In this document: piece by piece, positions 19,119-28,030 of the stretch | Layout: each line of letters begins with the position of its first letter | Position numbering within the stretch: the first letter of the stretch is position 1 | From: Pseudomonadales bacterium | GTDB lineage: Bacteria; Pseudomonadota; Gammaproteobacteria; Pseudomonadales; Pseudohongiellaceae | Length of the DNA stretch: 64,000 bases | Assembly (NCBI GenBank): GCA_024234395.1 | Contig: JACKOH010000002.1 | Coordinates: 1,178,001-1,242,000, forward strand | Direction of reading: 5' to 3' | The notes under the pieces: generated by a model | Seen by the model: the letters and a program-made list of their open reading frames with translations, nothing else | Told to the model about the DNA's origin: nothing | The model's database searches: none | Translations under genes and position numbers: made by a program

Positions 19119-20114
19119 ATGGTAGCCACTACTCATGACGTAATGCCCGACATCGAGCTTTATCAGCCTACCGATGAAGCAAACGCCCTGTCCCTGGCCT
19201 CGACTCTGGGTGAGGACGGCTGGTTGCTGGCCGGCGGCCAGGATACCTACGGCTGGCTGAAGGACCGCAACAAGAGTCCGGCGGCAATGATCGAACTGAC
19301 CAAGATCGACGCCTGGAAAGGAGTCCGTGAAACCGCCAATGGCATCGAGATCGGCGCGCTCACCACCCTGACTGAAATCATCAATGATCCGCTGATCAAG
19401 TCCCGCTACGGCCTGCTGTCAATGGCCGCCAGCCGGGTGGCCAGTCCGCAGATCCGCAACGTGGGAACCCTGGCCGGCAACCTGGCCCAGGACGCCCGCT
19501 GCTGGTACTACCGTCGCGGCCTGGACTGCTACCGTGCCGGCGGTAACCTGTGTTATGCCGACGCGCCGGAGAGTCTCAACCGGGAGCATGCGCTGTTCGG
19601 TCAGAGCCGCTGTGTGGCAGTGAGTCCGTCAGACACCGCGCCGGCACTGGTGGCGCTTGATGCGACCCTGGTGATCAGCAGTGAACGCGGTCAGCGCCGC
19701 GTGGCAGCGGAAGACTTTTTCGTTGGCCCGGCGGTGGATATCGAACATATGACCATCCTGCGTCCCGGCGAGATCCTGACTTCGGTGCTGCTTCCCAATT
19801 CCTGGGCGAATGCCGAGTTCTATTTTGAAAAAGTCGCCGACCGTAACGTGTGGGACTTCGCACTGGTCAGTGTGGCGGCAGCCATGAAGGTTTCCGATGG
19901 AACCATTCAGGATGCGCGACTCGCCTGCGGTGCCGTGGAAGCCAAACCGCGCCGACTCACTGCGGTGGAAAGTGCACTGCGCGGCAAGCCCCGCAACGAA
20001 GCGACTGCCAACCAGGTGGCTTCCATTGCCACACAGGGTGCGCGCCCGTTGAATTACAACCACTTCAAGGTGCCGCTGATGGAGAATCTGGTCAAGCGGG
20101 CAATTCGCGGCTGA
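19119..20114 (+). CDS. FAD-binding subunit with extra Cys loop, Mo hydroxylase
   Basis: The 331-residue flavin subunit of the same enzyme, related to CoxM/HcrB. ATG 19119 follows GAGG by six bases and lies two bases past the previous stop. It has the FAD loop LLAGGQDTYG and the second loop ASPQIRNVGTLAGNL. Between these and the C-terminal domain lies a loop with four Cys (ARCWYYRRGLDC, GNLC and GQSRC; roughly residues 125-170). In the 4-hydroxybenzoyl-CoA reductase beta subunit a comparable four-Cys insertion holds an additional [4Fe-4S] cluster, so an extra cluster is likely here. The C-terminal CO-dehydrogenase flavoprotein domain is complete. Confidence 0.92.
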   Translation: MVATTHDVMPDIELYQPTDEANALSLASTLGEDGWLLAGGQDTYGWLKDRNKSPAAMIELTKIDAWKGVRETANGIEIGALTTLTEIINDPLIKSRYGLLSMAASRVASPQIRNVGTLAGNLAQDARCWYYRRGLDCYRAGGNLCYADAPESLNREHALFGQSRCVAVSPSDTAPALVALDATLVISSERGQRRVAAEDFFVGPAVDIEHMTILRPGEILTSVLLPNSWANAEFYFEKVADRNVWDFALVSVAAAMKVSDGTIQDARLACGAVEAKPRRLTAVESALRGKPRNEATANQVASIATQGARPLNYNHFKVPLMENLVKRAIRG

Positions 20115-20169
20115 CAGTAATAACACCAATTGGATTAACTGAAGAAAAAGAAAGTTAAGGGGAAGTAAC

Positions 20170-20937
20170 GTGGGTGAGATTGTTCGCTATAAACGCGATG
20201 TTTGGGGTCAGGAAGTCATTCTCGGAGTGTCGTGGGATCTGCTCTGGGTGGTTGCCGTTGCCGTGCTGGTGCTGCTGGCAGCACATGCGATCATTATGGC
20301 GGCTCTTGCCAACAAGAAGATGGATATGCCTTCAGCGGAAGGCCGTCGGGTCAGCCGTCATGAGGCGATCGACCGGGCCTTCCACTGGATCATGGCACTG
20401 GCGATTTTCGCTCTGATCATTACTGGGGTAACCCCGATTCTTGGTCTGCGTTTCGCCTGGTTGAATCTGCACTGGATTTCCGGTCTGATCCTGACCTTCG
20501 TGGTGGTGTTTCACATCATCCGCTCGCTGTTCTGGCAGGATTTCAAGTCCATGATCCTGGGTCCCAAGGATTTCGGAGAGCCGTTCGACTCCTCTCTGAA
20601 GCCGGGCAAATACTCCTTCGAACAGAAGGGTATGCACTGGGCGGTAACGATCGTGGCACTCACCGTGATCGCCACTGGTGTGCTGCTGTTCATGCAGATC
20701 GATACGCCTTTCTGGGATCGTACCAACAGCATGCCGGAAAGCACCCTGGGCCTGGTATTCCTGCTCCACGGTCTTTCCACCCTGGCGCTGATTGCACTGG
20801 CGGCCACGCATATTTACTTCGCGCTGCGTCCGGAGAAACTGTTCTATACCCGGTCGATGTTCCAGGGCTGGATTTCCGAGGATGAGATGAAGGCCAACCA
20901 CGACCCGTCCAAGTGGGCGCCTAAAGAAGCGGAATAA
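20170..20937 (+). CDS. Membrane cytochrome b, formate dehydrogenase gamma type
   Basis: A 255-residue protein with about five membrane helices, starting at GTG 20170 after an AGGGGAAG ribosome site. Conserved His residues in or near the helices (DRAFHWIM, LHWISG, VVFHIIRS, KGMHWAV, LLHGLS, ATHIYFALRPEK) fit two b hemes of the FdhI/DsrM-like cytochrome b561 family. The ATHIYFALRPEK helix end is typical of formate dehydrogenase gamma subunits. Placed straight after the three Mo-hydroxylase subunits, it is probably the membrane anchor that moves electrons from the periplasmic enzyme into the quinone pool. This coupling is inferred from position. Confidence 0.88.
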   Translation: MGEIVRYKRDVWGQEVILGVSWDLLWVVAVAVLVLLAAHAIIMAALANKKMDMPSAEGRRVSRHEAIDRAFHWIMALAIFALIITGVTPILGLRFAWLNLHWISGLILTFVVVFHIIRSLFWQDFKSMILGPKDFGEPFDSSLKPGKYSFEQKGMHWAVTIVALTVIATGVLLFMQIDTPFWDRTNSMPESTLGLVFLLHGLSTLALIALAATHIYFALRPEKLFYTRSMFQGWISEDEMKANHDPSKWAPKEAE

Positions 20938-20951
20938 TACCGGCCGCAACT

Positions 20952-20975
20952 GCTCGATACCGCCCGGTATCGAGC
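20952..20975 (+). other. Hairpin after cytochrome b gene
   Basis: A perfect 10-bp inverted repeat, GCTCGATACC and its complement, with a GCCC loop, 15 bp after the stop. There is no T-run, so it may stabilise or process the operon mRNA rather than end it. Confidence 0.5.
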
Positions 20976-21097
20976 CGCAGGCCGCGCAAGCGGCGAAGAA
21001 AGTCGCGCGGGGCCGCTGGGCGGTTACCCCGCCTGTTCTGTGACCCGCCGCTGACGGGTTTTCCTTGCTACCGTTCCACCCATCGAGAGACTGAGCT

Positions 21098-21493
21098 GTG
21101 ATAAACGACGATATAGAAACCATTGAATCCGGCTACGAATTCCTGCTCGCCTACGCGGCCCAGGGACGCCCGGCTGATATGGAAGCGACTGGACCCGGAC
21201 CCCATGCCAGGCCGACCCTGCAGGGTATGCAACAGGCCATGCAGAACCTGGTCAGCGAATTTTCCGGCAGTGCCGACAACTTCGAACAGTTGATCGCCGA
21301 CGATTGCAACAAGGCGGGTGCGGCGCTGGGTTTTATCCTGGCCCAGAAAAATATCGGTTCGGAGATGGTGGACAACCTGAACGCCTCTATCCATCTGCGC
21401 GCGGTACTGACCGATCTGTTCCTCTACGGCGAAGCCAAGGAGCCTTCCGGCGACGTCAAGGAACAACCCCTGTGGGAGGAAGCCAAGCGCTGA
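21098..21493 (+). CDS. Unknown small protein after the Mo-hydroxylase operon
   Basis: A 131-residue, acidic, Cys-poor protein without signal peptide or membrane helix, starting at a GTG. I do not recognise the family. It reads as mostly helical (MQQAMQNLVSEF, EQLIADDCNKAGAALGFILAQ, DNLNASIHLRAVLTDLFLYGEAK). It lies 160 bp after the cytochrome b gene in the same direction, so it may be an accessory or assembly protein of the Mo enzyme, but nothing in the sequence proves it. The codon pattern resembles that of its neighbours and the frame is probably real. Confidence 0.7.
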   Translation: MINDDIETIESGYEFLLAYAAQGRPADMEATGPGPHARPTLQGMQQAMQNLVSEFSGSADNFEQLIADDCNKAGAALGFILAQKNIGSEMVDNLNASIHLRAVLTDLFLYGEAKEPSGDVKEQPLWEEAKR

Positions 21494-21598
21494 TCGACCC
21501 GCAGGACGCCGCTTGCCAACGGGATGATTGCCAACCGCGTCATCCCGTTTTTCATTTCCGGACCGGCCGGTCCGCTATCGCAACACAGGTGAAAAGTC

Positions 21599-22600
21599 AT
21601 GCATTGGCCGCCCCGTTTGCAACTTGCCAATCTGCCAACCCCGCTGCAGCGGCTGGACCGCTTTTCCAGGCGTTTTGATGGAGTCGACATCTGGGTCAAG
21701 CACGACGAACTGACCGGACTGGAGGTGTCGGGCAACAAGATTCGTAAACTGGAATTCACCATTGCCCAGGCCCTTGAAGAGGGCTGTGATACCCTGATTA
21801 CCTGCGGTGGCGTGCAGTCCAACCATTGTCGTGCCACTGCCATCCTCGGTGCCAGGCTGGGACTGAAGGTGCATTTACTGCTGCGGGGGGAATCCCCTGA
21901 CGTGTCCGATGGCAATCTGCTGCTGGACCGCCTGGCCGGGGCCGAGGTGACTTATGTACCGGTCAAGGAATGGTCCTCGCATCCGCAACTGGCGGAGCAG
22001 TTACAGGAATACTACCGGGCGGCAGGCAGCCGGGCGTTTTTTATCCCGGTCGGCGCCAGCGACGCAATCGGACTGTGGGGATACGTGGCGGCCAGCCAGG
22101 AACTGCAGCGGGACCTGCAACAACACAATCTGGACCCTGACTACATCGTGGTGGCAACCGGTTCCGGAGGCACCCAGGCCGGGCTGATAGCGGGGCGGGC
22201 GCTGTTCGGCATCGACGCCGAAATCAAGGCTTTCAACGTCAGCGACGACGCCGCCTATTTTCAGCACAAGGTCAGCGCCGATCTGGCGTTGTGGCGCGAC
22301 CGCTACCAGGTCGACCTGGATACGGCTGAGCTACCTATCCACACGGTGGAGGGCTACCTGGGACCCGGCTATGGCCAGGCTGATGCGGACGTATTCGTGA
22401 CCATTGCCGAATTGGCCCGACTGGAAGGGCTGTTCCTCGATCCGGTCTATACAGGTAAGGCATTCCATGGCATGGTTAGCGAGTTGCTCAAGGCAGAGCA
22501 GGGCCTGAATTCCGCTCTGCCGGCGGCCAGGAGCGTGGTATTTATTCATACCGGAGGCCTGTTCGGACTGTTCCCTCAGAAACAGGGCTTCGGCTTTTAA
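21599..22600 (+). CDS. PLP-dependent D-cysteine desulfhydrase/ACC deaminase family enzyme
   Basis: A 333-residue fold-type II PLP enzyme. The PLP-binding Lys is in SGNKIRKLEF (residue 47), followed by the substrate loop CGGVQSNHCRATA and a Gly-rich phosphate-binding stretch VVATGSGGTQAGL. This family breaks down D-cysteine to pyruvate, ammonia and sulfide, or 1-aminocyclopropane-1-carboxylate to 2-oxobutyrate and ammonia; the sequence does not settle which. AGGTGA precedes the ATG. It stands alone between the Mo-hydroxylase region and the PD40 lipoprotein. Confidence 0.9.
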   Translation: MHWPPRLQLANLPTPLQRLDRFSRRFDGVDIWVKHDELTGLEVSGNKIRKLEFTIAQALEEGCDTLITCGGVQSNHCRATAILGARLGLKVHLLLRGESPDVSDGNLLLDRLAGAEVTYVPVKEWSSHPQLAEQLQEYYRAAGSRAFFIPVGASDAIGLWGYVAASQELQRDLQQHNLDPDYIVVATGSGGTQAGLIAGRALFGIDAEIKAFNVSDDAAYFQHKVSADLALWRDRYQVDLDTAELPIHTVEGYLGPGYGQADADVFVTIAELARLEGLFLDPVYTGKAFHGMVSELLKAEQGLNSALPAARSVVFIHTGGLFGLFPQKQGFGF

Positions 22601-22646
22601 CTGGCATCATTGACTGGACGGCGGTTGGCCGGCACGGATCCCGATA

Positions 22647-23888
22647 ATGACACTGCACTTGAAACGAATTTTTCCACTGCTGGTAGCCACGCCACTGTTA
22701 CTGGCCGGTTGCGACAATGACCCGGCGGTCACCCAGGCGGCGGCCCCGGCCGGCTCGGGAGACGGATACAGCGGCGCCACGGCTGCCGCGGCACCGGAAC
22801 CGGTTGCGACCGACGGGGCTGCGGGCGCCACCAGCTATAGCGAAGCGCCCACCGCGACCGGCAACATGGACGAAAATGAGTCGCTGCTGCTGGCCAATAC
22901 CCGGCGCCTGGTCACCACTGGCGCACGTTCCGGAGAGGGCTACTTCAGCGCCGACGGCGAACGCTTTATCTTTCAGAGCGAGGTGGAAGGCGACAATCCC
23001 TTTTACCAGATTTTTCTCATGGATCTGGAGACCGGCGACACCAACCGGGTATCGCCGGGTATAGGACTCACCACCTGTTCCTGGATTCATCCGACCCTGG
23101 ACCGGGTAATCTTTGCCTCCACCCATGGGGACCCCCTGGCACGCCAGAAACAGGCCGATGAAATCGCCTTTCGCAACAGTGGTCAGCAGCGGGCCTACGC
23201 CTGGGATTACGATCAGTATTACGACATTTATCAGGCCAATCCGGATGGCAGTGAGCTGGAGAACCTGACCAACACACCTGGCTATGACGCGGAAGGCTCT
23301 TATTCCCCTGATGGCAGCAGGATTCTGTTTGCCTCCAACCGGGAAGCCTATCAGCGGACCCTGAGCCTGGCCGAGCAGAAGCTGTTCGAAGACGACAGCT
23401 CCTACTTCATGGATCTTTACATGATGGATGCGGATGGCAGCAACGTACAGCAGCTGACTTTTTCGCCCGGCTATGACGGCGGGCCGTTCTTCAGCGCAGA
23501 CGGTGAGAAAATTGTCTGGCGCCGGTTCAATCCGGACGGCAATAGCGCCGAAATCTGGACTATGGACGTAGATGGCAGCAATCAGCGGCAGTTGACCGCC
23601 GAGGCGATGGTATCCTGGGGTCCCTACTTCCACCCCAGCGGTGACTACATCATTTATTCCAGCAACGTACTCGGTCACGCCAATTTCGAACTGTTCCTGA
23701 TCGACCGGGACGGCCTGAAGGAACCGGTAAGAGTGACCAATACTGCAGGCACCGATATATTGCCGGTGTTCTCACCCGACGGCAGTCAGATGGCCTGGAG
23801 CACTACCCGGACCGAGGATGGCAGCTCGCAGATTTATATCGCCGACTGGAATGACGCGGCCGCCCGTCAGTTGCTTGGACTGGACTGA
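22647..23888 (+). CDS. PD40/TolB-like beta-propeller lipoprotein
   Basis: A 413-residue protein with a lipoprotein signal ending LLLAGC (Cys about residue 25), then an Ala/Pro/Gly-rich linker of about 50 residues and a beta-propeller. WD40-like PD40 repeats are visible as YSPDGSRILFASN, FSADGEKIVWRRF, FHPSGDYIIYSSN and FSPDGSQMAWSTT. Proteins of this kind act as periplasmic binding or scaffold modules, as TolB does, or as non-catalytic partners of peptidases. The gene is 21 bp upstream of a giant peptidase gene, so co-transcription and a joint role in peptide handling are plausible. Confidence 0.87.
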   Translation: MTLHLKRIFPLLVATPLLLAGCDNDPAVTQAAAPAGSGDGYSGATAAAAPEPVATDGAAGATSYSEAPTATGNMDENESLLLANTRRLVTTGARSGEGYFSADGERFIFQSEVEGDNPFYQIFLMDLETGDTNRVSPGIGLTTCSWIHPTLDRVIFASTHGDPLARQKQADEIAFRNSGQQRAYAWDYDQYYDIYQANPDGSELENLTNTPGYDAEGSYSPDGSRILFASNREAYQRTLSLAEQKLFEDDSSYFMDLYMMDADGSNVQQLTFSPGYDGGPFFSADGEKIVWRRFNPDGNSAEIWTMDVDGSNQRQLTAEAMVSWGPYFHPSGDYIIYSSNVLGHANFELFLIDRDGLKEPVRVTNTAGTDILPVFSPDGSQMAWSTTRTEDGSSQIYIADWNDAAARQLLGLD

Positions 23889-23909
23889 CGGAAGGATCCG
23901 GAGAGAGTC

Positions 23910-26900
23910 ATGAGCAGCGGGAAACTGCAGCGGACCGGAATGAGGTGGACAGTGATTCTGAGTCTGGCGGCCAGCTTCGCCAGCGCCCAGGTTGATGTCG
24001 CCGGGACCGGTTTCCAGTCTGAGCAGACTGTTGTTCATCACAGCCTGCGGGTGACTCTGGATCCCGCCGCCAATTACCTCTCTGTCCAGGACACTGTCTC
24101 CCTGCCATCTGAACTGGGTGACAGTACCCTGGATTTTCTGCTCAATGACGCACTGCAGATCACCGGGAGTTCTGTGACTCTGACCAGTCTGGGCAACAGT
24201 GCGACCGGCGCCGCCGTGGGTATCAACAGTACTGGCGCCGATACTGCGACCAGTAATCGCTATCGGCTGGCCCCGAGCAGGTCGCGTACCCAGCCTCTGC
24301 AACTCGAATACGAAGGTCGAATCTTCCAGCAGGCGCAACAGGCGTCGGCGGAGTATTCCCAGAGCTTTTCAGAAACGTCCGGTATCATCAATGAACAGGG
24401 GGTGTATCTGAACGGTGCCAGCCTCTGGGTCCCCAATTTCGAACGGGGCCTGGTGAGTTTCGATCTGCAGGTGGAGTTTGTTCCCGGCAGTGGAGACTGG
24501 ACGGCGATCAGCCAGGGCAGTGCCAGGGGGCCGAACCGCTGGACTGAACCGAATCCCATGGAAGAGATCTACCTGATCGCGGCTCGATTCACCCGTTATG
24601 CCGCGCAATCCGATCACGTGGAAATGCTGGTCTACCTGCGGGAACCGGACCCTAACCTGGCTGCCAAATACCTGGATGCCACGGAACGCTACCTGGCGTT
24701 GTACGAACCGCTGCTGGGTGATTACCCCTTTGACAAGTTTGCCCTGATCGAGAATTTCTGGGAGACCGGTTACGGGATGCCGTCTTTCACCCTGTTGGGA
24801 CCCCAGATAATTCGTTTTCCCTTTATTATCGATTCCTCCTACCCCCACGAGATTCTCCACAACTGGTGGGGAAACGGTGTTTATCCTGACTATGACTCCG
24901 GCAACTGGAGCGAAGGATTGACCGCTTACCTGGCTGATCACCTGTTCCAGGAGATGAACGGTCAGGGCGACCAGTACCGCAAGGATAACCTGATCCGCTA
25001 TCGCAACTACGTTGCCGAAGGGACAGATTTCCCCCTCGCGGAATTTACTTCCCGTAATTCGGCCGCCACCCAGGCGGTCGGCTACGGCAAATCGCTGATG
25101 CTCTGGCATATGCTGCGTCAGCAGATAGGTGGTGAACTGTTCATCGAGGGGTTGCGACAGCTGTACCGGGATTACAAATTCCGTACCGCAGGATTTACTG
25201 ATATTGCAGCACTGTTCTCCACAGTGACAGGACAGGATCTGCAACCATTTTTCACCCAATGGGTCGATCGAGTGGGTGCTCCGCGGCTTGAACTTTCCGT
25301 TCAGGAAGCCAGCGGGAACCAGGCCCGTATCATGTTCACCCAGGTTCAGAACGAGGCAGCCTATCAACTGAACGTGCCAGTTGCCCTGTTTTATGCCGGG
25401 GAATCGGAACCGAGGATGTACACCATCAACCTGACCCAGAAATTTCAGGGCGTGGTGGCGGGCGACTTCGACGGACTGCAGGCGGTAGTGGCAGATCCCC
25501 ATTTTGACCTGTTCCGGCAGCTGGACCGGGAGGAAATTCCGCCGACCATCGGCCAGTTGTTCGGTGCGGAACAGATCAGTTTTATTCTGCCCAGGGAAAA
25601 CCGGGAGCAATGGCGGCGGCTGGCGGATTCCTTTGCCGCAGGCGTCGATGCCCGGATTCTCATGGCCGAGGACCTGGAAGCACTGCCCAACGACCGTTCG
25701 GTCTGGATACTGGGTCGTGACAATCCTTTTGCTGCCACGATGGCCGCTGCGGTGGAGAGTTATGACGCGCAATTTACCAACGCTGGACTGACCCTGTCCG
25801 GCAGTCCGGTGGAATACGCGGATCGCAGCTCGGTCCTTACTGCCAGGCATCCCGACAATCCTGATCTGGCGCTGGGCTGGATTCATGTGGATGACATGGT
25901 GGCCATGCCGGGCATGATCGAAAAACTTCCTCATTATGGTAAATATTCGTTTCTGAGTTTCATCGGTGCCGAACCGGTCAATGACGTAAAGGGAGTCTGG
26001 ACCAGCCCGGATTCGCCCCTGGTATGGCTGGCGGACGATCTGCCGGCGGGCTATCAGCTGCCGGAATTGAAGCCCGAGAACCCACTGGCCAAACTGCCGC
26101 CCAAATACCTGCCGGAACAGCTTCAGCGGCACGTACTGGCGCTGGCATCACGGGAATTTCAGGGCAGAAAGGCAGGCACGCCCGGCGCCGACAGGGCCGC
26201 AGACTATATTGCCGGACAGTTTCAGCAACTCGGGCTGGAGGCTCCAGGCGGGAGCTATTTCCAGGCCTGGCGGGACAACCTGCCGGAGTTGGGTGAGGTG
26301 ACCCTGCGTAACGTGGTCGCCATGATCCCCGGCAGTGATCCGGCTCTGGCTGCCGCGCCGGCCATCCTGGGCGCCCACTATGACCATCTCGGGGCGGAGG
26401 CTGGCATTTATTACGGTGCCGACGACAATGCCTCCGGGGTCAGTATCCTGCTTGAAGTGGCGGCCAAGCTGTCCCGTTCGTTTACACCAAAGCGGCCGAT
26501 TCTATTTGTCGCCTTCAGCGGCGAGGAAACCGGGCTGTTGGGTTCCAGGTATTTTGTCGAAAATCCCCCGTCCCCTTTCCAGACCGACAGTCTCTTTGCC
26601 ATGATAAATCTTGACAGTGTGGGGCGGCTGGAGGGGAGGTTGCTGCAGGTGTTTGGCGCCGACAGTGCCTATGAATGGCCGTTCATGGCCCAGGGTATCG
26701 GTTTTACTATCGGGGTGGATTCAAGTCTGGTCAATACTGTCATCGCCAGCAGTGATCACGTGTCATTTCTTAATAAGGGAATCCCGGCACTCCATCTTTT
26801 TGCCGGGGTCCACCCGGACTATCATCGACCCTCGGATACCGAAGACAAGCTGGACTACCAGGGCATGTCGGCTATTGCGTTGTGGGTCGAAGAAGCCATG

Positions 26901-27248
26901 GTTTTCCTCGGCGATCGCGTGGCGCCGTTGCGGGTGACGCTGGAAGGTGCACGGGTCCCGGTAGAATCGGGCGCCGGAACCGCCAGGGAGGCCAGCCTCG
27001 GAACGGTGCCGGATTTCAGTTATGGTGACGAGGGAGTGAGGCTCTCCGATGTCATGCCTGGAGGTGCTGCGGAGCAGGCCGGCCTGGCGGCCGGTGACGT
27101 GCTGATACGTTATGATGATCGGGCGATTCCCGATCTGCAGACTTACTCGAACCTGATCCGGGAGTCGTCACCCGGACAGGAGGTGCAGTTGTTGATCCGC
27201 AGGGGTAACGAGGAGATGCTCGTGCCGGTTACCCTGCAGTCCCGTTGA
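23910..27248 (+). CDS. Giant M1-M28-PDZ peptidase fusion
   Basis: A 1,112-residue exported protein with a GGAGAGAG ribosome site and an N-terminal signal (residues 1-30). The first half is an M1-type aminopeptidase: zinc motif HEILH at residue 313 and the third ligand in NWSEGLTAYLADH about 20 residues later, followed by an M1-like C-terminal stretch. From about residue 720 comes an M28 peptidase: LGAHYDHLG, GADDNASGVSIL, AFSGEETGLLGS, NLDSVGR and the last His in DYHRPSDTEDK. A PDZ domain (SDVMPGGAAEQAGLAAGDVL) closes the protein at about 1030-1110. Both peptidase active sites look intact. It probably degrades peptides in the periplasm or at the cell surface. Confidence 0.9.
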   Translation: MSSGKLQRTGMRWTVILSLAASFASAQVDVAGTGFQSEQTVVHHSLRVTLDPAANYLSVQDTVSLPSELGDSTLDFLLNDALQITGSSVTLTSLGNSATGAAVGINSTGADTATSNRYRLAPSRSRTQPLQLEYEGRIFQQAQQASAEYSQSFSETSGIINEQGVYLNGASLWVPNFERGLVSFDLQVEFVPGSGDWTAISQGSARGPNRWTEPNPMEEIYLIAARFTRYAAQSDHVEMLVYLREPDPNLAAKYLDATERYLALYEPLLGDYPFDKFALIENFWETGYGMPSFTLLGPQIIRFPFIIDSSYPHEILHNWWGNGVYPDYDSGNWSEGLTAYLADHLFQEMNGQGDQYRKDNLIRYRNYVAEGTDFPLAEFTSRNSAATQAVGYGKSLMLWHMLRQQIGGELFIEGLRQLYRDYKFRTAGFTDIAALFSTVTGQDLQPFFTQWVDRVGAPRLELSVQEASGNQARIMFTQVQNEAAYQLNVPVALFYAGESEPRMYTINLTQKFQGVVAGDFDGLQAVVADPHFDLFRQLDREEIPPTIGQLFGAEQISFILPRENREQWRRLADSFAAGVDARILMAEDLEALPNDRSVWILGRDNPFAATMAAAVESYDAQFTNAGLTLSGSPVEYADRSSVLTARHPDNPDLALGWIHVDDMVAMPGMIEKLPHYGKYSFLSFIGAEPVNDVKGVWTSPDSPLVWLADDLPAGYQLPELKPENPLAKLPPKYLPEQLQRHVLALASREFQGRKAGTPGADRAADYIAGQFQQLGLEAPGGSYFQAWRDNLPELGEVTLRNVVAMIPGSDPALAAAPAILGAHYDHLGAEAGIYYGADDNASGVSILLEVAAKLSRSFTPKRPILFVAFSGEETGLLGSRYFVENPPSPFQTDSLFAMINLDSVGRLEGRLLQVFGADSAYEWPFMAQGIGFTIGVDSSLVNTVIASSDHVSFLNKGIPALHLFAGVHPDYHRPSDTEDKLDYQGMSAIALWVEEAMVFLGDRVAPLRVTLEGARVPVESGAGTAREASLGTVPDFSYGDEGVRLSDVMPGGAAEQAGLAAGDVLIRYDDRAIPDLQTYSNLIRESSPGQEVQLLIRRGNEEMLVPVTLQSR

Positions 27249-27288
27249 AGCTGAACTGCCCGGGAATACGACAGTGAAATATTACGAA

Positions 27289-27438
27289 CTAGCGCATCTG
27301 GGTTAGGGCAACCACGGCACCCAGCATAAAGAGTCCCATGATCAGCAGAATCCTTTTACTGGTTGCGGAATAATCCGGGGCCCAGTTATAGGTTTCTTCC
27401 TCGACGAACAGGCAGTGTTCCACTTTTTTCGAAAACAT
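27289..27438 (-). CDS. Small single-pass membrane protein
   Basis: A 49-residue frame with a strong ribosome site (GGAGAAGAG) seven bases ahead of ATG 27438. The N-terminal half is charged with Glu and Tyr residues (VEHCLFVEEETYNWAPDY); the second half is one membrane helix (ILLIMGLFMLGAVVALTQ) ending in Met-Arg. I do not recognise the family. The open frame extends upstream to 27471, but the ribosome site picks the shorter start. It stands alone and converges with the peptidase gene. Confidence 0.6.
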   Translation of the reverse strand: MFSKKVEHCLFVEEETYNWAPDYSATSKRILLIMGLFMLGAVVALTQMR

Positions 27439-28030
27439 CAAACTCTTCTCCAATACAGCTGATTCTATCAATTGGTTTCAGGGAAGGAGTGTGACCGATC
27501 CCACTGCAAACTACGAGAGAACAAAGAGGCAATCCGGTGGAGAATTATGGCCAAATATGGCGAATCCCCCGGCCTGTCAGCGGAATGCTTACCGCTGGTC
27601 TGAAATGCCCGGTACCGGTGGCCTGCGGTTTTGTTCTGGCTCACTGTGGTTCCCACTCCCTGGAACAGGAAAAACGTCTGGCTGAGCAACAGGCAGTCGA
27701 TTTGAATTCGAAAACCGACCTGCTGAATCAACCGTCCATGGTTGAGTAAATCGAATAGTTCAGGCGCGCTGTGCAGCACGGCCTGCACTGACGACTCCTA
27801 TGAAATCAGATTTCGCGTAATAATCAGTGATGCGCTTAACGCTTTTGCAAATGGCGGCGGTCTGGAAGCGGTTCAGCGGTATTTCAGGCCTCAGGGCCGG
27901 CGGATCTGACAGAGCAGCGGGGCAGGATTAGGTCGGCAGGCGCCGTTGTCATGGAGCGGAAACCGTGTTGAGATAGGCTTTGACGGAACCGGGCTGACAG
28001 GCCAGGCAAGCCAGACACAGGGGAATACTG
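27439..28030. other. Intergenic region before the phosphodiesterase gene
   Basis: These roughly 590 bases hold no gene that I can support. A frame at 27537-27749 (plus) could code for 70 residues with a Cys-rich centre and a Gln/Glu-rich end, but it has no good ribosome site and may be decayed sequence. The last bases carry CAGGGGAATACTG, the ribosome site of the next gene. Confidence 0.5.

Noticed and set aside
24369..26132. 587-residue minus-strand frame opposite the peptidase fusion
   Set aside because: Shadow of the peptidase gene; the peptidase has two intact zinc sites in the other frame.
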